A DNA stretch of 64,000 bases from positions 186,001 to 250,000 of the forward strand of contig VTTJ01000007.1 in assembly GCA_008364785.1 (NCBI GenBank), in the 5' to 3' direction. Positions within the stretch are counted from its first letter, which is position 1; the number at the start of each line of letters is the position of its first letter. Made by a program: the position numbers and the translations under genes. This stretch comes from Bacillus sp. BGMRC 2118 (GTDB taxonomy: Bacteria; Bacillota; Bacilli; Bacillales; SA4). Below, piece by piece: positions 16,788 to 26,217 of this stretch. The notes under the pieces are model-generated. The model was not told the origin of the DNA, did no database searches, and was given only the letters and a program-made list of their open reading frames with translations.

Positions 16788-17189
16788 ATGTATCCAGATT
16801 ATGAGTATTTTTACTATCCGATGGAAGAAAGACAATTAGGACAATTTTTCCCTCCGTTTGGAGGGGGACCTATGGGACCACCACCAGGAGGACCTGGTAC
16901 TTCACCATATACTCCAGGTCAAGGAGCACAAAGTGGACCACCATCAGCACCACCACCATCAACGGTTCCATTGCAAACTCAACAGGCGGGAGCGTTTGCA
17001 GTGGATCCAGGAAGTATTAGAGGTTGTTTATTTAGATACACGTATGTGTGGTTAAATAATGGTGGACAATTTTGGATCTATCCAACATTTGTTGGAAGAA
17101 GATCTGTATCAGGATGGCGCTGGAATGGCTTTAGATGGGTCTATTTCGGAATTGACTTAAGACAGATTCAATCATTCACTTGTTTTTAA
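16788..17189 (+). CDS. Pro-rich protein with aromatic C-terminal domain
   Basis: A 133-residue protein in two parts. The first about 65 residues are acidic-aromatic and then Pro/Gly-rich (FFPPFGGGPMGPPPGGPG). The last about 60 residues have no Pro runs but many Trp, Tyr, Phe and Arg (WNGFRWVYFGIDLRQ) and a Cys pair at positions near 80 and 132. This resembles small surface or spore-coat proteins of Bacillus; the aromatic domain is conserved-looking but I cannot name it. The start follows AAAGGAGAGCAG. Confidence 0.75.
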   Translation: MYPDYEYFYYPMEERQLGQFFPPFGGGPMGPPPGGPGTSPYTPGQGAQSGPPSAPPPSTVPLQTQQAGAFAVDPGSIRGCLFRYTYVWLNNGGQFWIYPTFVGRRSVSGWRWNGFRWVYFGIDLRQIQSFTCF

Positions 17190-17193
17190 CAGA

Positions 17194-17351
17194 AGTCTCT
17201 TTTCGTAGACATTGTTGCTATTAATTATTTTAGGTTATCACTATTGCTTAATACAGAATCAACATTCATTACTGTGGCGAAAAGGTTTCCCGAAATATTA
17301 ATAATAACGTGATACTGGTATTATTCGAGAAACAATATGCGAAAATAGACT
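17194..17351 (+). repeat. Diverged relative of the intergenic repeat family, R5
   Basis: The ends are complementary (AGTCTCTTTTCGTAG...ATTGTTG at the 5' side against AACAATATGCGAAAATAGACT at the 3' side), like the arms of R2 and R6. The middle differs from the other copies, so membership rests mainly on the terminal arms and on position right after a stop codon. Confidence 0.5.
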
Positions 17352-17356
17352 AAAGA

Positions 17357-17394
17357 AAAAGGTATAACCACAAAATTGGTTATACCTTTTGATT
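17357..17394 (+). terminator. Terminator-like hairpin
   Basis: AAAAGGTATAACCA (17357-17370) pairs perfectly with TGGTTATACCTTTT (17377-17390). Confidence 0.75.
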
Positions 17395-17824
17395 TGTGTA
17401 TAAATCGACAATAAGAATGTTTAAAAAGTGAAAAAATGTCAATTCTTGCGCTTGCCTGGGAAATGAATAAAATTATTTCTTAGAGGTCGTAAGTTCTGTT
17501 ACAGAACTCTTTATCTATGCAGTAGTAAGATGTTTTCAAGTAAACAAAACCCCTTTATAAACTTAACAATAAGAAAAGGTAAACATCAATTTAAAGTCAT
17601 GTTACATACTGTGGACCTTTTATGAACTTGATTTTTATTCCTAATGAAGGGAAATACTTGTGAATATGGAGGGACATTTCTTTAAATATTTCATAATACA
17701 TCTGAAGCTATTCAAAAAATAATGGAAGAAGAGTATACAAAAGATTTTATTTCTAGAAATTTTTATTTAAGATCTAAGTAGAAAAACGAAATATCTCATA
17801 TAAATGAAACTGGAGGAAATAGCT
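17395..17824 (+). other. Non-coding, possible gene remnants
   Basis: No gene with a start and ribosome site is seen. A short frame near 17694-17781 reads like the helical end of a protein (SEAIQKIMEEEYTKDF) but is cut off upstream by a stop. It may be the last trace of a lost gene. Confidence 0.3.
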
Positions 17825-18259
17825 ATGGTAAATGTTCAAACTGAGATTTTAATTAACTGTTCAATCAATAAAGTATCAGAGTATGCGATGAACCCTGATA
17901 ACGCACCTAATTGGTATGTAAATATTCACTCTGCCCAGTGGCAAACTCCAAAGCCCTTAAAATTAGGTTCAAAAATTGCCTTTAAGGCGAATTTTCTTAA
18001 TCGGGAATTAGCTTATATCTATGAAATTGTTGAGTATATTCCAAGAGAAAAAATGGTGATGAAAACAGCACAAGGACCCTTTCCAATGGAAACAACGTAT
18101 GAGTTTTATGAAATAGAGTCTAATCTCACAAGAATGACTTTAAGGAACAGCGGATTCCCTACAGGTTTTTCAAAGATTTTTGCTCCATTTATGTCTACGA
18201 TGATGAAAAAAGCAAACATGAAGGACTTACAGAAGATAAAAGAGATAGTAGAAGATTAA
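17825..18259 (+). CDS. SRPBCC-family protein
   Basis: A 144-residue single-domain protein with the START/Bet v 1 pattern: an initial strand (VQTEILINCSINKVSEYAMNPDNAPNWY), several beta strands and a long C-terminal helix (MKKANMKDLQKIKEIVED). These helix-grip folds bind hydrophobic ligands or act in polyketide-like chemistry; the ligand here is unknown. The start at 17825 has GGAGGAAATAGCT in front. The downstream region contains remnants, one of which may come from a related gene. Confidence 0.85.
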   Translation: MVNVQTEILINCSINKVSEYAMNPDNAPNWYVNIHSAQWQTPKPLKLGSKIAFKANFLNRELAYIYEIVEYIPREKMVMKTAQGPFPMETTYEFYEIESNLTRMTLRNSGFPTGFSKIFAPFMSTMMKKANMKDLQKIKEIVED

Positions 18260-18943
18260 TTAGGTCACTTCAGAAAATATTGCTTGTATTTGAAGGTGTA
18301 ATTAGCTTTCTTTATGCTACATAAATGCCATTTAAGTAGGAGTGGAAAAAACTTGTTAGGGAATCGCAAAGAGGTCTCAAGCACACGTTGGAACTACATC
18401 ACTTCATAGGTGAAGGGTCCTTTTTAATTAATAGTGCTGAATCAAAAGAGGGAATCACGCCATGCTTCTAGAAATAAACTGGGATGGAAAACTGGTCTCT
18501 TTCTATAGTAAGGTGTACAAAATGAAGAGTGATGACTACTATCATCTTTTTGCAAAACTTCCAGTATCGATGGTAGATTGGTTGTTCCTTTTAAAGAGTC
18601 CCTTTTATTCCTTTCGAAGCTAATGATAGCTAATACAAAATCACAGCAGTTAACACTGTAAAGATTGTATATGAAAATCCAGAAGCAAATATGACAGTGT
18701 AGGCGACGATTGAAAATGGTTGGAATAAAGTCGCTCAGTGGAAAGAACATTTAAAGAACAGAGGTTTATTACAATGATGTTGATGGTGTTCAGTTGATAA
18801 GATTTAGAGTTGATTCTGTTGAATACGATATTGAATATACAGGAAATGGACGAATGAAAGATAATCTACTAAAGATAGCTGGTTCGATCATTATTAGTAA
18901 ATATGCAATGACTAACAATTCTGCTTTAGCCTTAATGGGTTAG
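18260..18943 (+). pseudogene. Degenerate gene remnants
   Basis: The stretch holds short open fragments in different frames with stops between them. One (18462-18611) begins with ATG after AGAGGGAATCACGCC and reads 49 codons. Another has the line NPEANMTV-stop-ATIENGWNKVAQWKEHL (in one frame near 18670-18755), which looks like the end of an AHSA1-type SRPBCC domain. A third (about 18770-18943) stays open to a stop after NNSALALMG. Together they look like decayed coding DNA and not functional genes. Confidence 0.5.
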
Positions 18944-18967
18944 TGCTTTTTAGTAAGTGGGGGTTTA

Positions 18968-19678
18968 ATGGAAGAAATCATTCGACAACTTAAAAGGTTA
19001 GGTGTACACATACTCTGTAACCATGATGATATTTTAGTAGAGATAGATAATTATGAGCATGTAAAGTTTTATGAAGTGGATAGTTGCTTACATGATTTAC
19101 TTATAAAGAATAAAGAAAAGAGAATACTCCTGCAATGTTCGAAGGCAATTCATGAACAACTACCTATCATTCAAGTGAAAATGAAACTAACAGGAGAGAG
19201 AATACTATTTTCAAAGGACCTAATACAGACAGGAGTAGAGAGGGTTTCGTCCTTTGAGGTGTGGCCACCTTTTGATCCAAAGTCGATATCCTTTTTATCT
19301 AAAGTAATGAATGTTTCAGAGGTAACAGCTTTACGATATTTACAAAATATGAAAAGTGAACTTCCAACACAAATAGATCAAATGTTTACGGTTTTCAGGG
19401 TAAATGACATTCCGCTAGGTGTTGTGTTTCCCCATATTGAACCAGATACGAATTTAGAAGGACGATTGTTTTGGATAGGTATCCTTCCGATATATCAAGG
19501 AAGAGGATATGGTAGAGCCTTACATTGTCTAGGATTAGAACGTTTGAAGCATCATTTTTATGCCAAGACATATGTCGGTGCTACGAGTTCAGAGAATATA
19601 CCAATGCAAAAAATCATGACGAGTAATGGATGTATACAGAAGGGCACGTTACTGACTTTTGAATACAAGTGTGAGTAG
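18968..19678 (+). CDS. GNAT-family N-acetyltransferase
   Basis: A 236-residue protein. The C-terminal third carries the GNAT acetyl-CoA motif A, WIGILPIYQGRGYGRALHCLGLERL, and the following KTYVGATSSENIPMQKIMTSNGC, typical of the fold. The N-terminal 110 residues are specific to this protein and could be a second, degenerate domain. It transfers acetyl from acetyl-CoA to an unknown amine substrate in the cytoplasm. The start follows AGTGGGGGTTTA. Confidence 0.85.
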   Translation: MEEIIRQLKRLGVHILCNHDDILVEIDNYEHVKFYEVDSCLHDLLIKNKEKRILLQCSKAIHEQLPIIQVKMKLTGERILFSKDLIQTGVERVSSFEVWPPFDPKSISFLSKVMNVSEVTALRYLQNMKSELPTQIDQMFTVFRVNDIPLGVVFPHIEPDTNLEGRLFWIGILPIYQGRGYGRALHCLGLERLKHHFYAKTYVGATSSENIPMQKIMTSNGCIQKGTLLTFEYKCE

Positions 19679-19756
19679 TTTATTGAGATAATTTTGATAG
19701 TAAATTCAACTGTTATGAAGTATTCAAGGTAGTTAAAGTAAAGAGGTGCAAGCCAG

Positions 19757-20212
19757 ATGAAACGAATAGTATTATTTATTATTGTTTTTTCATTGCTGAA
19801 CAGTATACCCGCAAATGCTCTGTCCTGGGCATATCCGTTTGTTGTGAATGAAGGGAAAGTATATGAAGTGCTGGAGAACAAACCAGTACGATCTGAAGAT
19901 ATAGGAAATGAAATTGGTGAAGTGAAAACAAAAGCTAATGAGTATAATGGCCGTTATTATGGCAATGCTTCAAATTATTATGATAAAGGTACAAAATACT
20001 ATAAAATTCAGGGTACTTCTGTAGGAAAAGCAATCGCTGTTGAAGTAAAGTCTGATGAGTTGGTTAGAGCAGAATTTGTTCATCGTGCTCCATTTCACCT
20101 GTATAATATTTTATTTCATGATATAACAAAGATGCTGTTGATTATAGGTGTCATCGGACTTAGTATCACTGTGTGGATTTCCTATAAAGCTAGAACCAGG
20201 CGAGTAGAATAG
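19757..20212 (+). CDS. Exported membrane-anchored protein, unknown
   Basis: A 151-residue protein with an N-terminal signal peptide (MKRIVLFIIVFSLLNSIPANA, cleavage-like site near residue 22), a central soluble domain with many Tyr and Asn (NGRYYGNASNYYDKGTKYYK) and one C-terminal membrane helix (about residues 123-142) with a basic tail. This arrangement places the domain outside the cell. It starts after AAGAGGTGCAAGCCAG and ends before a strong terminator. Function unknown. Confidence 0.75.
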   Translation: MKRIVLFIIVFSLLNSIPANALSWAYPFVVNEGKVYEVLENKPVRSEDIGNEIGEVKTKANEYNGRYYGNASNYYDKGTKYYKIQGTSVGKAIAVEVKSDELVRAEFVHRAPFHLYNILFHDITKMLLIIGVIGLSITVWISYKARTRRVE

Positions 20213-20279
20213 TATACAAGAATAGTAATGATAAATTACGTATAGAAATTCTTTCATAATCTAAAAAAAATTACCGAAA

Positions 20280-20316
20280 AAGTGTGCAATCAAAAGAAGG
20301 ATTGCGCACTTATTTT
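20280..20316 (+). terminator. Rho-independent terminator
   Basis: AAGTGTGCAATC (20280-20291) pairs with GATTGCGCACTT (20300-20311), followed by T residues. Confidence 0.87.
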
Positions 20317-20436
20317 GTAGAACTAAGACTTAAGTCACAGTTTTTAAGAGCTTATTGTCGAAATAAAGGATATTTTAAAATATTAGAGAATTATGAATAG
20401 TATATTTCTGAAAAAAGTTTGGCAGGAGTGACAGAA

Positions 20437-21681
20437 ATGCTACATAATATTGGACATGTTTTAAATCAAGTATTACTTGTACTATTTCCAATTTGGTTTT
20501 ATCATTTGTTTTTACGAGAAGAAGGGTATAAAAATAAAAAATTTAAACCCAAGCTTACAATTGTGCTAATTGTTTCTCTACTGCTTACCTTAATATTTTC
20601 CGTTCCATATGCAGATCATTTTGTGTATGATTTAAAAATTATCCCAATTATTATTGCCTTTTTATATGGTTCTAATTTATCTGGAATTATAATCATAGTC
20701 TTATCAGGGGTATATAAAATTGTGATTCAAAACGGAGATGTACCTTTAACTATTATTAATTTTGTGATTGCTACAGCTTTATTAACGGTAACGGCTAAAA
20801 AATTCAAAGAATTCTCTCTGAATGGCAAACTTATTTCGATTAGCTTAATAGAAGGGATTATTACTGTTACGAGGTCTATTTGGCTCATACAGACGGATAA
20901 TTCTGAAGAGGTGTTAACCATTATTATTTACTCTTTTATTTCATGGTTAACTATTTTATCAGTAGTGTTTATTTTTGAAAACTTACATAAACAAATTGAA
21001 CTGGAATATAAGGTTCAGAGGGCAGAAACGATTAATGTTGTTGGACAGCTTGCAGCTTCTGTTGCCCATGAGGTTCGTAATCCGATGACAGCTGTTCGTG
21101 GTTTTTTGCAGTTAATGAAAGGTAGCAAAAATTTAAATGAAGCTCAACAAAGATATATTAATATATCTATCGAGGAGCTTGACCATTCTCAATCAATCTT
21201 AACTGAATTTCTCTCTCTAGCCAAGCCTACTACAACAGACTTACATAAGATAAACTTGAAGGAAGATTTAGATAACATTTTGGAATTAATGAGGTCATAC
21301 ACAAACTTTCAAGCAATATCAATTGTTGCTTCAGTGGAGAATGACTTGTTTATTAAGGGAGACAGCTCTGAAATTAAACAGGTATTTGTCAATATCATAA
21401 AAAACAGTATTGAAGCAATTGGAAAAAGAGGAAAGATAAAAGTGACGGCCTATAAACAAAGTAAACATGTAATGGTTGAGATTGAAGATAATGGACAAGG
21501 AATGTCAGAGATGCAACAAAAATATCTTGGAACTCCATTTTACTCTACGAAGGATCAAGGAACAGGGGTAGGATTATCTGTTGCATACAAAATCATACAT
21601 GCTATGAAGGGTTCAATTAAGGTTGAAAGTAAGATAGGCGAAGGGACGAAATTTTTCATTCAACTCCCTATTGATGAATAA
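20437..21681 (+). CDS. Sensor histidine kinase, KinB-like (5TM sensor)
   Basis: A 414-residue protein. The first about 180 residues form five or six membrane helices with almost no external loops, as in the 5TM-LYT sensor domain. A HisKA domain follows with the phospho-accepting His in AHEVRNPMTAVRGFLQLM (about residue 213), then an ATPase domain with N box (NIIKNSIEAIG), G1 (DNGQGMS) and G2 (GTGVGLSVAY). This is the build of KinB and related sporulation kinases, which feed phosphate into the Spo0F-Spo0A relay. No response regulator lies next to it, as usual for such orphans. The start follows CAGGAGTGACAGAA. Confidence 0.9.
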   Translation: MLHNIGHVLNQVLLVLFPIWFYHLFLREEGYKNKKFKPKLTIVLIVSLLLTLIFSVPYADHFVYDLKIIPIIIAFLYGSNLSGIIIIVLSGVYKIVIQNGDVPLTIINFVIATALLTVTAKKFKEFSLNGKLISISLIEGIITVTRSIWLIQTDNSEEVLTIIIYSFISWLTILSVVFIFENLHKQIELEYKVQRAETINVVGQLAASVAHEVRNPMTAVRGFLQLMKGSKNLNEAQQRYINISIEELDHSQSILTEFLSLAKPTTTDLHKINLKEDLDNILELMRSYTNFQAISIVASVENDLFIKGDSSEIKQVFVNIIKNSIEAIGKRGKIKVTAYKQSKHVMVEIEDNGQGMSEMQQKYLGTPFYSTKDQGTGVGLSVAYKIIHAMKGSIKVESKIGEGTKFFIQLPIDE

Positions 21682-21687
21682 AAGGTA

Positions 21688-21717
21688 TTGACACGGAAGT
21701 GTAACCTCGATTATGAT
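21688..21717 (+). promoter_or_regulatory. Promoter of the ABC-F leader
   Basis: TTGACA (21688-21693) and TATGAT (21712-21717), spacing 18. It begins six bases after the kinase stop codon and about 300 bases before the ABC-F gene, leaving a long leader. Confidence 0.65.
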
Positions 21718-21838
21718 ATTCATGCAATTATTACCAATTATAGAAATGGGGCTTATACAATACGATGGAAACTAACTAATCCAAACTTCCAACAATAAAA
21801 CTACGGTTTTACATGATGGGCTAGCGAAATAATAATTT

Positions 21839-21984
21839 TCACTAGAGATAGGATTAGTCTGCACATTTACGTATTGTACATGCTTCTTTTTTGTATGTCA
21901 TATGTCTTTTTGTGTTACATTCTTTACATAGAATGTTTATTTAGATGTCCACTCTCTAGTGATGAAACTAGGGAGTTTTTTTTG
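21839..21984 (+). promoter_or_regulatory. Transcription attenuator in the ABC-F leader
   Basis: A terminator hairpin pairs ACTCTCTAG (21951-21959) with CTAGGGAGT (21968-21976) and is followed by eight T. Upstream, TCACTAGAGA (21839-21848) is exactly complementary to TCTCTAGTGA (21953-21962), which covers the left arm of the terminator, so it can act as an antiterminator. A small hairpin ACATTC/GAATGT (21917-21936) lies between. Leaders of this type control VmlR-like genes in response to ribosome-stalling antibiotics. Confidence 0.75.
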
Positions 21985-22016
21985 TTCCTGGTTATCTACT
22001 AATCTGGGGTGATTCT

Positions 22017-23687
22017 ATGCTATTACAATTAACAAACATTACGAAAGAATATAATGAACGTAAAATCTTACAAAGTGCAGAACTGTTAATCCATAGACAA
22101 GAAAAAATAGGTATAGTTGGAGAAAATGGGTGTGGAAAGAGCACACTTGCCAAGATTATTACGGGAGAACTTATACAGGATAGTGGAGATATTCGGCCAC
22201 TACCAGATACACTAAATATTGCGTATTTGCCTCAATCCATATTTGACACAATAGATATGACAACACTGTCTAACGAGGAACGGGAAAACCTAAGTAAAAT
22301 TGGAGTGCCAAGTAAACTTGAATATAGTAGTGGAGAGAAGATGAAAATCGCAATTGCAAAAGTATGGTCTACAAATCCTGAGCTCGTCATTCTAGATGAA
22401 CCGACAAATCATTTGGATCGAGAAGGTGTAGAGTGGTTAATAAAGGAGATTCAGCAATTCAAAGGAACTGTTATGGTTATATCCCATGATCGATATTTTC
22501 TAGATCAAACGGTAACAAAAATTATAGAAATAAACTCGGGTGAAATACATGAATATCATGGTAATTACTCGGTATACAAGGAAGAGAAAAAAATAAGGGA
22601 AAACATTCAGTTTCATCATTATGAATCTCAAGTTAAGGTTGTTCGTCAAATAGAAGAACAGATTCAATCATTACGTCAATGGTCAAATGAAGCACATGAG
22701 AAAGCTGGGAAAGGTGGAACAAGGTCTGAAAACAGACAACTAGGATTACGAGAGTTCGAGAGGAAAAAAGCGAAAAAAAGAGATCAACAAACAAAGTCTA
22801 TGATGAAGCGTTTAACGAAGGAAAAGGAACAAATAACATTGCTGAAGCCAAAAGAAGAAACGACTGTACATTTCCAGTTCAATCATCATAAAAAACAAGG
22901 AAAGGCGATAATTCAGGCAATAAACTTAGCGTTTGGATATGGGGGGGAGAAATTAGTAGAGAATAGTAGTTTTTATATCAATCATGGAGAACGGATTGGC
23001 CTTATCGGTAAAAACGGTTCAGGAAAAACATCCTTCATAAGAGCGTTAACCGGAACGTTGCCAATCGCAGAAGGAGAATTATGGAAAAGTTCTTCGAGTA
23101 AAATTGGCTATCTTTCTCAAACTCACGAATGGGGCAGTATAAAAGGTACTGTGTTGGAACATATCGGATGTAACGGTATAGATGAGCTTGCAAGTATTCG
23201 AACAATGCTAGTTAATATTGGATTGCCACGGGACATGCATCATAGCGATATGGAAACGTTAAGTTTTGGGGAGAGAATTCGTGTCGAGCTTGTAAAAATG
23301 ATTACAGAAAGCTATGACCTTTTAATTTTGGATGAACCAACAAATCATTTAGATATTAAAAGCAGGGAAATGCTCGAGGAAACGCTCACATCGTTTAAAG
23401 GAACGTTATTAATCGTGTCACATGATCAGTATTTTATGGATAAGATGTGTAACAAAATCTTAGTACTTGAACAAAACATGTTAACTCGTTATGAATTGAG
23501 CTTGAAGGAATACGTAAATCGTGATGCACATCTAACGGAAATAAATGAAGAATTATTACGCATTCAAAACAGAATGAACTATGTACTTGGGAAATTATCA
23601 ATCATTTCTCCAGCAAGTGGCGAATATTTGGAATTAGATCAAGAGTTTCAATCATTACTAATTCGAAAAAAGGAACTGTCAATGTAG
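22017..23687 (+). CDS. ABC-F ribosome protection protein, VmlR-like
   Basis: A 556-residue protein with two ABC ATPase domains and no membrane part. Walker A motifs are GENGCGKST (near residue 37) and GKNGSGKTS (near 335); both Walker B regions read LDEPTNHLD. The long basic linker between them (about residues 185-290, with SLRQWSNEAHEKAGKGGTR) is the P-site tRNA-interaction motif that decides antibiotic specificity. A C-terminal extension (RIQNRMNYVLGKLSIISPASGEYLELD) matches that of VmlR. It should bind the E site and displace drugs such as lincosamides or pleuromutilins from the 50S subunit. The gene is preceded by an attenuator. Drug range cannot be read from the sequence. Confidence 0.9.
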   Translation: MLLQLTNITKEYNERKILQSAELLIHRQEKIGIVGENGCGKSTLAKIITGELIQDSGDIRPLPDTLNIAYLPQSIFDTIDMTTLSNEERENLSKIGVPSKLEYSSGEKMKIAIAKVWSTNPELVILDEPTNHLDREGVEWLIKEIQQFKGTVMVISHDRYFLDQTVTKIIEINSGEIHEYHGNYSVYKEEKKIRENIQFHHYESQVKVVRQIEEQIQSLRQWSNEAHEKAGKGGTRSENRQLGLREFERKKAKKRDQQTKSMMKRLTKEKEQITLLKPKEETTVHFQFNHHKKQGKAIIQAINLAFGYGGEKLVENSSFYINHGERIGLIGKNGSGKTSFIRALTGTLPIAEGELWKSSSSKIGYLSQTHEWGSIKGTVLEHIGCNGIDELASIRTMLVNIGLPRDMHHSDMETLSFGERIRVELVKMITESYDLLILDEPTNHLDIKSREMLEETLTSFKGTLLIVSHDQYFMDKMCNKILVLEQNMLTRYELSLKEYVNRDAHLTEINEELLRIQNRMNYVLGKLSIISPASGEYLELDQEFQSLLIRKKELSM

Positions 23688-23764
23688 GTCTGAAGTTGGA
23701 AGGTATTGCCCAATAATTGTGGAATATACACTATTACCAGTATTTTTCATTCAAGGAGGATCTA

Positions 23765-23935
23765 ATGGCAGCTCTTACTATTCTATTAACATTCATCCAA
23801 TTTGGAATACTATTTTATTTATTTTTCAAAGTAAGGTCGATGTCTAAACAAATGATTCAACAACAGCAAACCAACAATGATATGTTAGTTGCCCTCAACC
23901 ACTTACAAAGGGTTGGTAAAGAAGACACGAAGTAG
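23765..23935 (+). CDS. Small single-TM protein, 56 aa, unknown
   Basis: A membrane helix (ALTILLTFIQFGILFYLFFKV) is followed by a polar Gln/Asn-rich tail (SMSKQMIQQQQTNNDML). The start at 23765 follows a perfect AAGGAGGATCTA site. It lies 77 bases after the ABC-F gene. No family recognised. Confidence 0.7.
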   Translation: MAALTILLTFIQFGILFYLFFKVRSMSKQMIQQQQTNNDMLVALNHLQRVGKEDTK

Positions 23936-23993
23936 GTAGTGAGAATAAGAAATGGTATAGGAAACTAACGAAGAAGTAGAAAAACGTTCTTCG

Positions 23994-24539
23994 TTAGTTC
24001 CTCAATTCATTTCTATGACAACGTAATACCGTGATAAACCCATTTAATATGTCATGACTTACAGTAAATCCTTTCTGTTTGTAAAATTCGAGCGCGTTTT
24101 TGTTTCCATTTGATACGTAAATAAAGAAATCTTCCACGTCTTCGAACATACTCATCCAATCCATGGACATGGTGAATAAGCGAGATCCAATGCCATGTTG
24201 TCTGTACTTATCTTTAATATAAAACTGTGCTAAGTTCCCAACGTTTTCTTTTCTAACAGATTGGAGATCAAAAAATGTTGCGAACTCATTTGAATGTGTT
24301 TCTTTTGAGGAGATTGTAGAATACATATAGGCAACTGGAGTATCACCGTCTTTTACAACGACGATATAATTATGTAATGCATTTTTTACAGAAGGAACGA
24401 GCCGTGTTTCAAAACGCATGTTATCAAATATCTCAGGCTTGATATAGGCTACAGATTTTTGAAATGCCATCAATTCATTACATAAATCTCTGCATATTTC
24501 AATCTGGTTTACGGTAATTACCTCGTAGATTAGCTGCAT
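23994..24539 (-). CDS. GNAT-family N-acetyltransferase
   Basis: A 181-residue protein with a clear GNAT core: an FYIKDKYRQHGIGSRLFTMSMDWM acetyl-CoA motif and the NGNKNALEFYKQKGF motif B, both in the second half. The start at 24539 follows GGAGGGATATTCT; an ATG at 24554 overlaps that site. The substrate is unknown. Confidence 0.88.
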   Translation of the reverse strand: MQLIYEVITVNQIEICRDLCNELMAFQKSVAYIKPEIFDNMRFETRLVPSVKNALHNYIVVVKDGDTPVAYMYSTISSKETHSNEFATFFDLQSVRKENVGNLAQFYIKDKYRQHGIGSRLFTMSMDWMSMFEDVEDFFIYVSNGNKNALEFYKQKGFTVSHDILNGFITVLRCHRNELRN

Positions 24540-24643
24540 AGAATATCCCTCCATTAGTATTATAAGTATATTACTCTATTTATCTAAGATATACGAGTGT
24601 ATTATGTTTTAATCCAAAAAAAGAAAAGAGGAAAGAATCCTCT

Positions 24644-26206
24644 TTAGCTCAAAAGCTTATAATACTTTTCTGGAGTTCTACCTAAAATAGCATTCGTTTT
24701 AGGAACGATGTCTTTACATCGGCTGAGTACAAGTGGTATTTGAGTAGAGCAGGCTTGTTCACTGTTCTTAAGTGTGGCAGCTAAGATGCCTCCGTTAGGG
24801 TCGATAATCATACTAGATGTATCAAATGTATTTAGTTGACTGGAAGTGAGGATAAACACTTTGTTTTCGGCTGCGCGTGTTCTGGCAACCTTTTCTTGAA
24901 TAGAAGGTTCCATTTCATTAATCCAAACGATACAATCAGCACCGTGTAGAGAGAGTATTCGTGCTACTTCTGGGAAGAGCCCGTCTTCCCCAAGCATCAA
25001 TCCGATATTGCCCTTTGTAGTTTCAATAACGTTGTAGTTTCGCCCAGATTGGTAGTTGAGTGATTCTTCTTCTTCTGTCAGGTGTACTTTGCCGTAACTT
25101 GAAATGGTGTGTTTTGTAACAGCATAAAGGGTAAGTGCATTCTTTTCTGTTGTAGAAAAAAATACAAGGGTTTCTTCCTTCGTTAAGGTAGCTTGTATGT
25201 CACTTGGATGAATCGTAAATGAGCTATGCGGTAATACAATCACGTCTGATAACTGTTTTTCTAGTGTTCTAATGAAGTAGTGAGCTTGCTTTATGTATTC
25301 TGTCTTATTACCGTAATGAAATTGAACAGATGAGCCTTGAATGACTAATTTTGAAGGAATAATTTCCTGCTTTTCTATTTGTGTGTATGGCAAATTCTCT
25401 GTCTGTTCGATAATCGTATGATAGGTAGTTGGTCTTCGTAATGGGAGGTTACTAGGACGGTTCGTTACATCAATTTCAGCATGTATAATTTCTTCTAAAT
25501 GGGCAGATGCTTCTGAAATGATGTTGCCATTTGGCGCGATAATGCTGCTTCGACCTGAATAGGTAACAGTTCTTGCTTCTACTCCAACCTTATCTGCCAT
25601 AACGAGCCAAACATTGTTTTCAAGTGCGCGAGTGGATAGCATGAAGTTGGATTGTGCGTTTGTGAGCTGTTCTTTGTATTTACCTGTTGAAGTTAAGTTC
25701 GCTAGGTCAATTACTAGGTCTACTCCTTGCATGGCCAACTTTCGAACAAGTTCAGGCATTCGACCGTCTGCACAAATGATTAGCCCCCATTTTCCATAAG
25801 GTGTATCGATGATCGCTTCACATTCATCAGTAGAGAACCAATCACTATCAAAATGCCACATAAAAGACTTGTTTACATGAGTGGCAATATCACCATTTGG
25901 ATCAATTAAAATTCCTCTATTAAACAATCTTTCATTCTCTTTAACGACGATACCAAATGCAACATACACATTATATTTCACTGCTTTGTATTGAACGGAG
26001 TCAATAACGTCATCTACTAATTCCATGGCTTCGTGTAAGGTATTCTCATTACTTCCTAAGTAGTAAGAGGGGTAGGTACATTCGGGTAAAACGATAAGAT
26101 TAGGGTTCAGTTTAGCAGCCTCATCTATTTGATCTAACATGTAGTGTAAGGCTTCTTTGTATTGTATCAGGTCAAAGGACCGAGTTTGAATACAGGCGAC
26201 TCTCAT
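24644..26206 (-). CDS. Tandem nitrilase-superfamily hydrolase, second domain without catalytic Cys
   Basis: A 520-residue protein made of two nitrilase-type (C-N hydrolase) domains. The first (about residues 1-270) has the full triad: Glu42 in LPECTYP, Lys113 in VNKSFMW and Cys145 in IICADGR. The second (about 285-520) keeps the fold pattern (VIVLPHSSF, SYGKVHLTEE, GLMLGEDGLFPEVARIL, RAAENKVFILTSSQ) but has His in place of the Glu and Gly in place of the Cys, so it cannot use that chemistry. The protein should hydrolyse an amide or nitrile in the cytoplasm. It is the last gene of a minus-strand cluster with a GntR regulator, an NhaC carrier and an FAH-family enzyme. Confidence 0.88.
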   Translation of the reverse strand: MRVACIQTRSFDLIQYKEALHYMLDQIDEAAKLNPNLIVLPECTYPSYYLGSNENTLHEAMELVDDVIDSVQYKAVKYNVYVAFGIVVKENERLFNRGILIDPNGDIATHVNKSFMWHFDSDWFSTDECEAIIDTPYGKWGLIICADGRMPELVRKLAMQGVDLVIDLANLTSTGKYKEQLTNAQSNFMLSTRALENNVWLVMADKVGVEARTVTYSGRSSIIAPNGNIISEASAHLEEIIHAEIDVTNRPSNLPLRRPTTYHTIIEQTENLPYTQIEKQEIIPSKLVIQGSSVQFHYGNKTEYIKQAHYFIRTLEKQLSDVIVLPHSSFTIHPSDIQATLTKEETLVFFSTTEKNALTLYAVTKHTISSYGKVHLTEEEESLNYQSGRNYNVIETTKGNIGLMLGEDGLFPEVARILSLHGADCIVWINEMEPSIQEKVARTRAAENKVFILTSSQLNTFDTSSMIIDPNGGILAATLKNSEQACSTQIPLVLSRCKDIVPKTNAILGRTPEKYYKLLS

Positions 26207-26217
26207 TTCTATCCCTC

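Noticed and set aside
18442..18750. Minus-strand ORF of 102 codons
   Set aside because: No ribosome site and no coding character; the region is decayed DNA.
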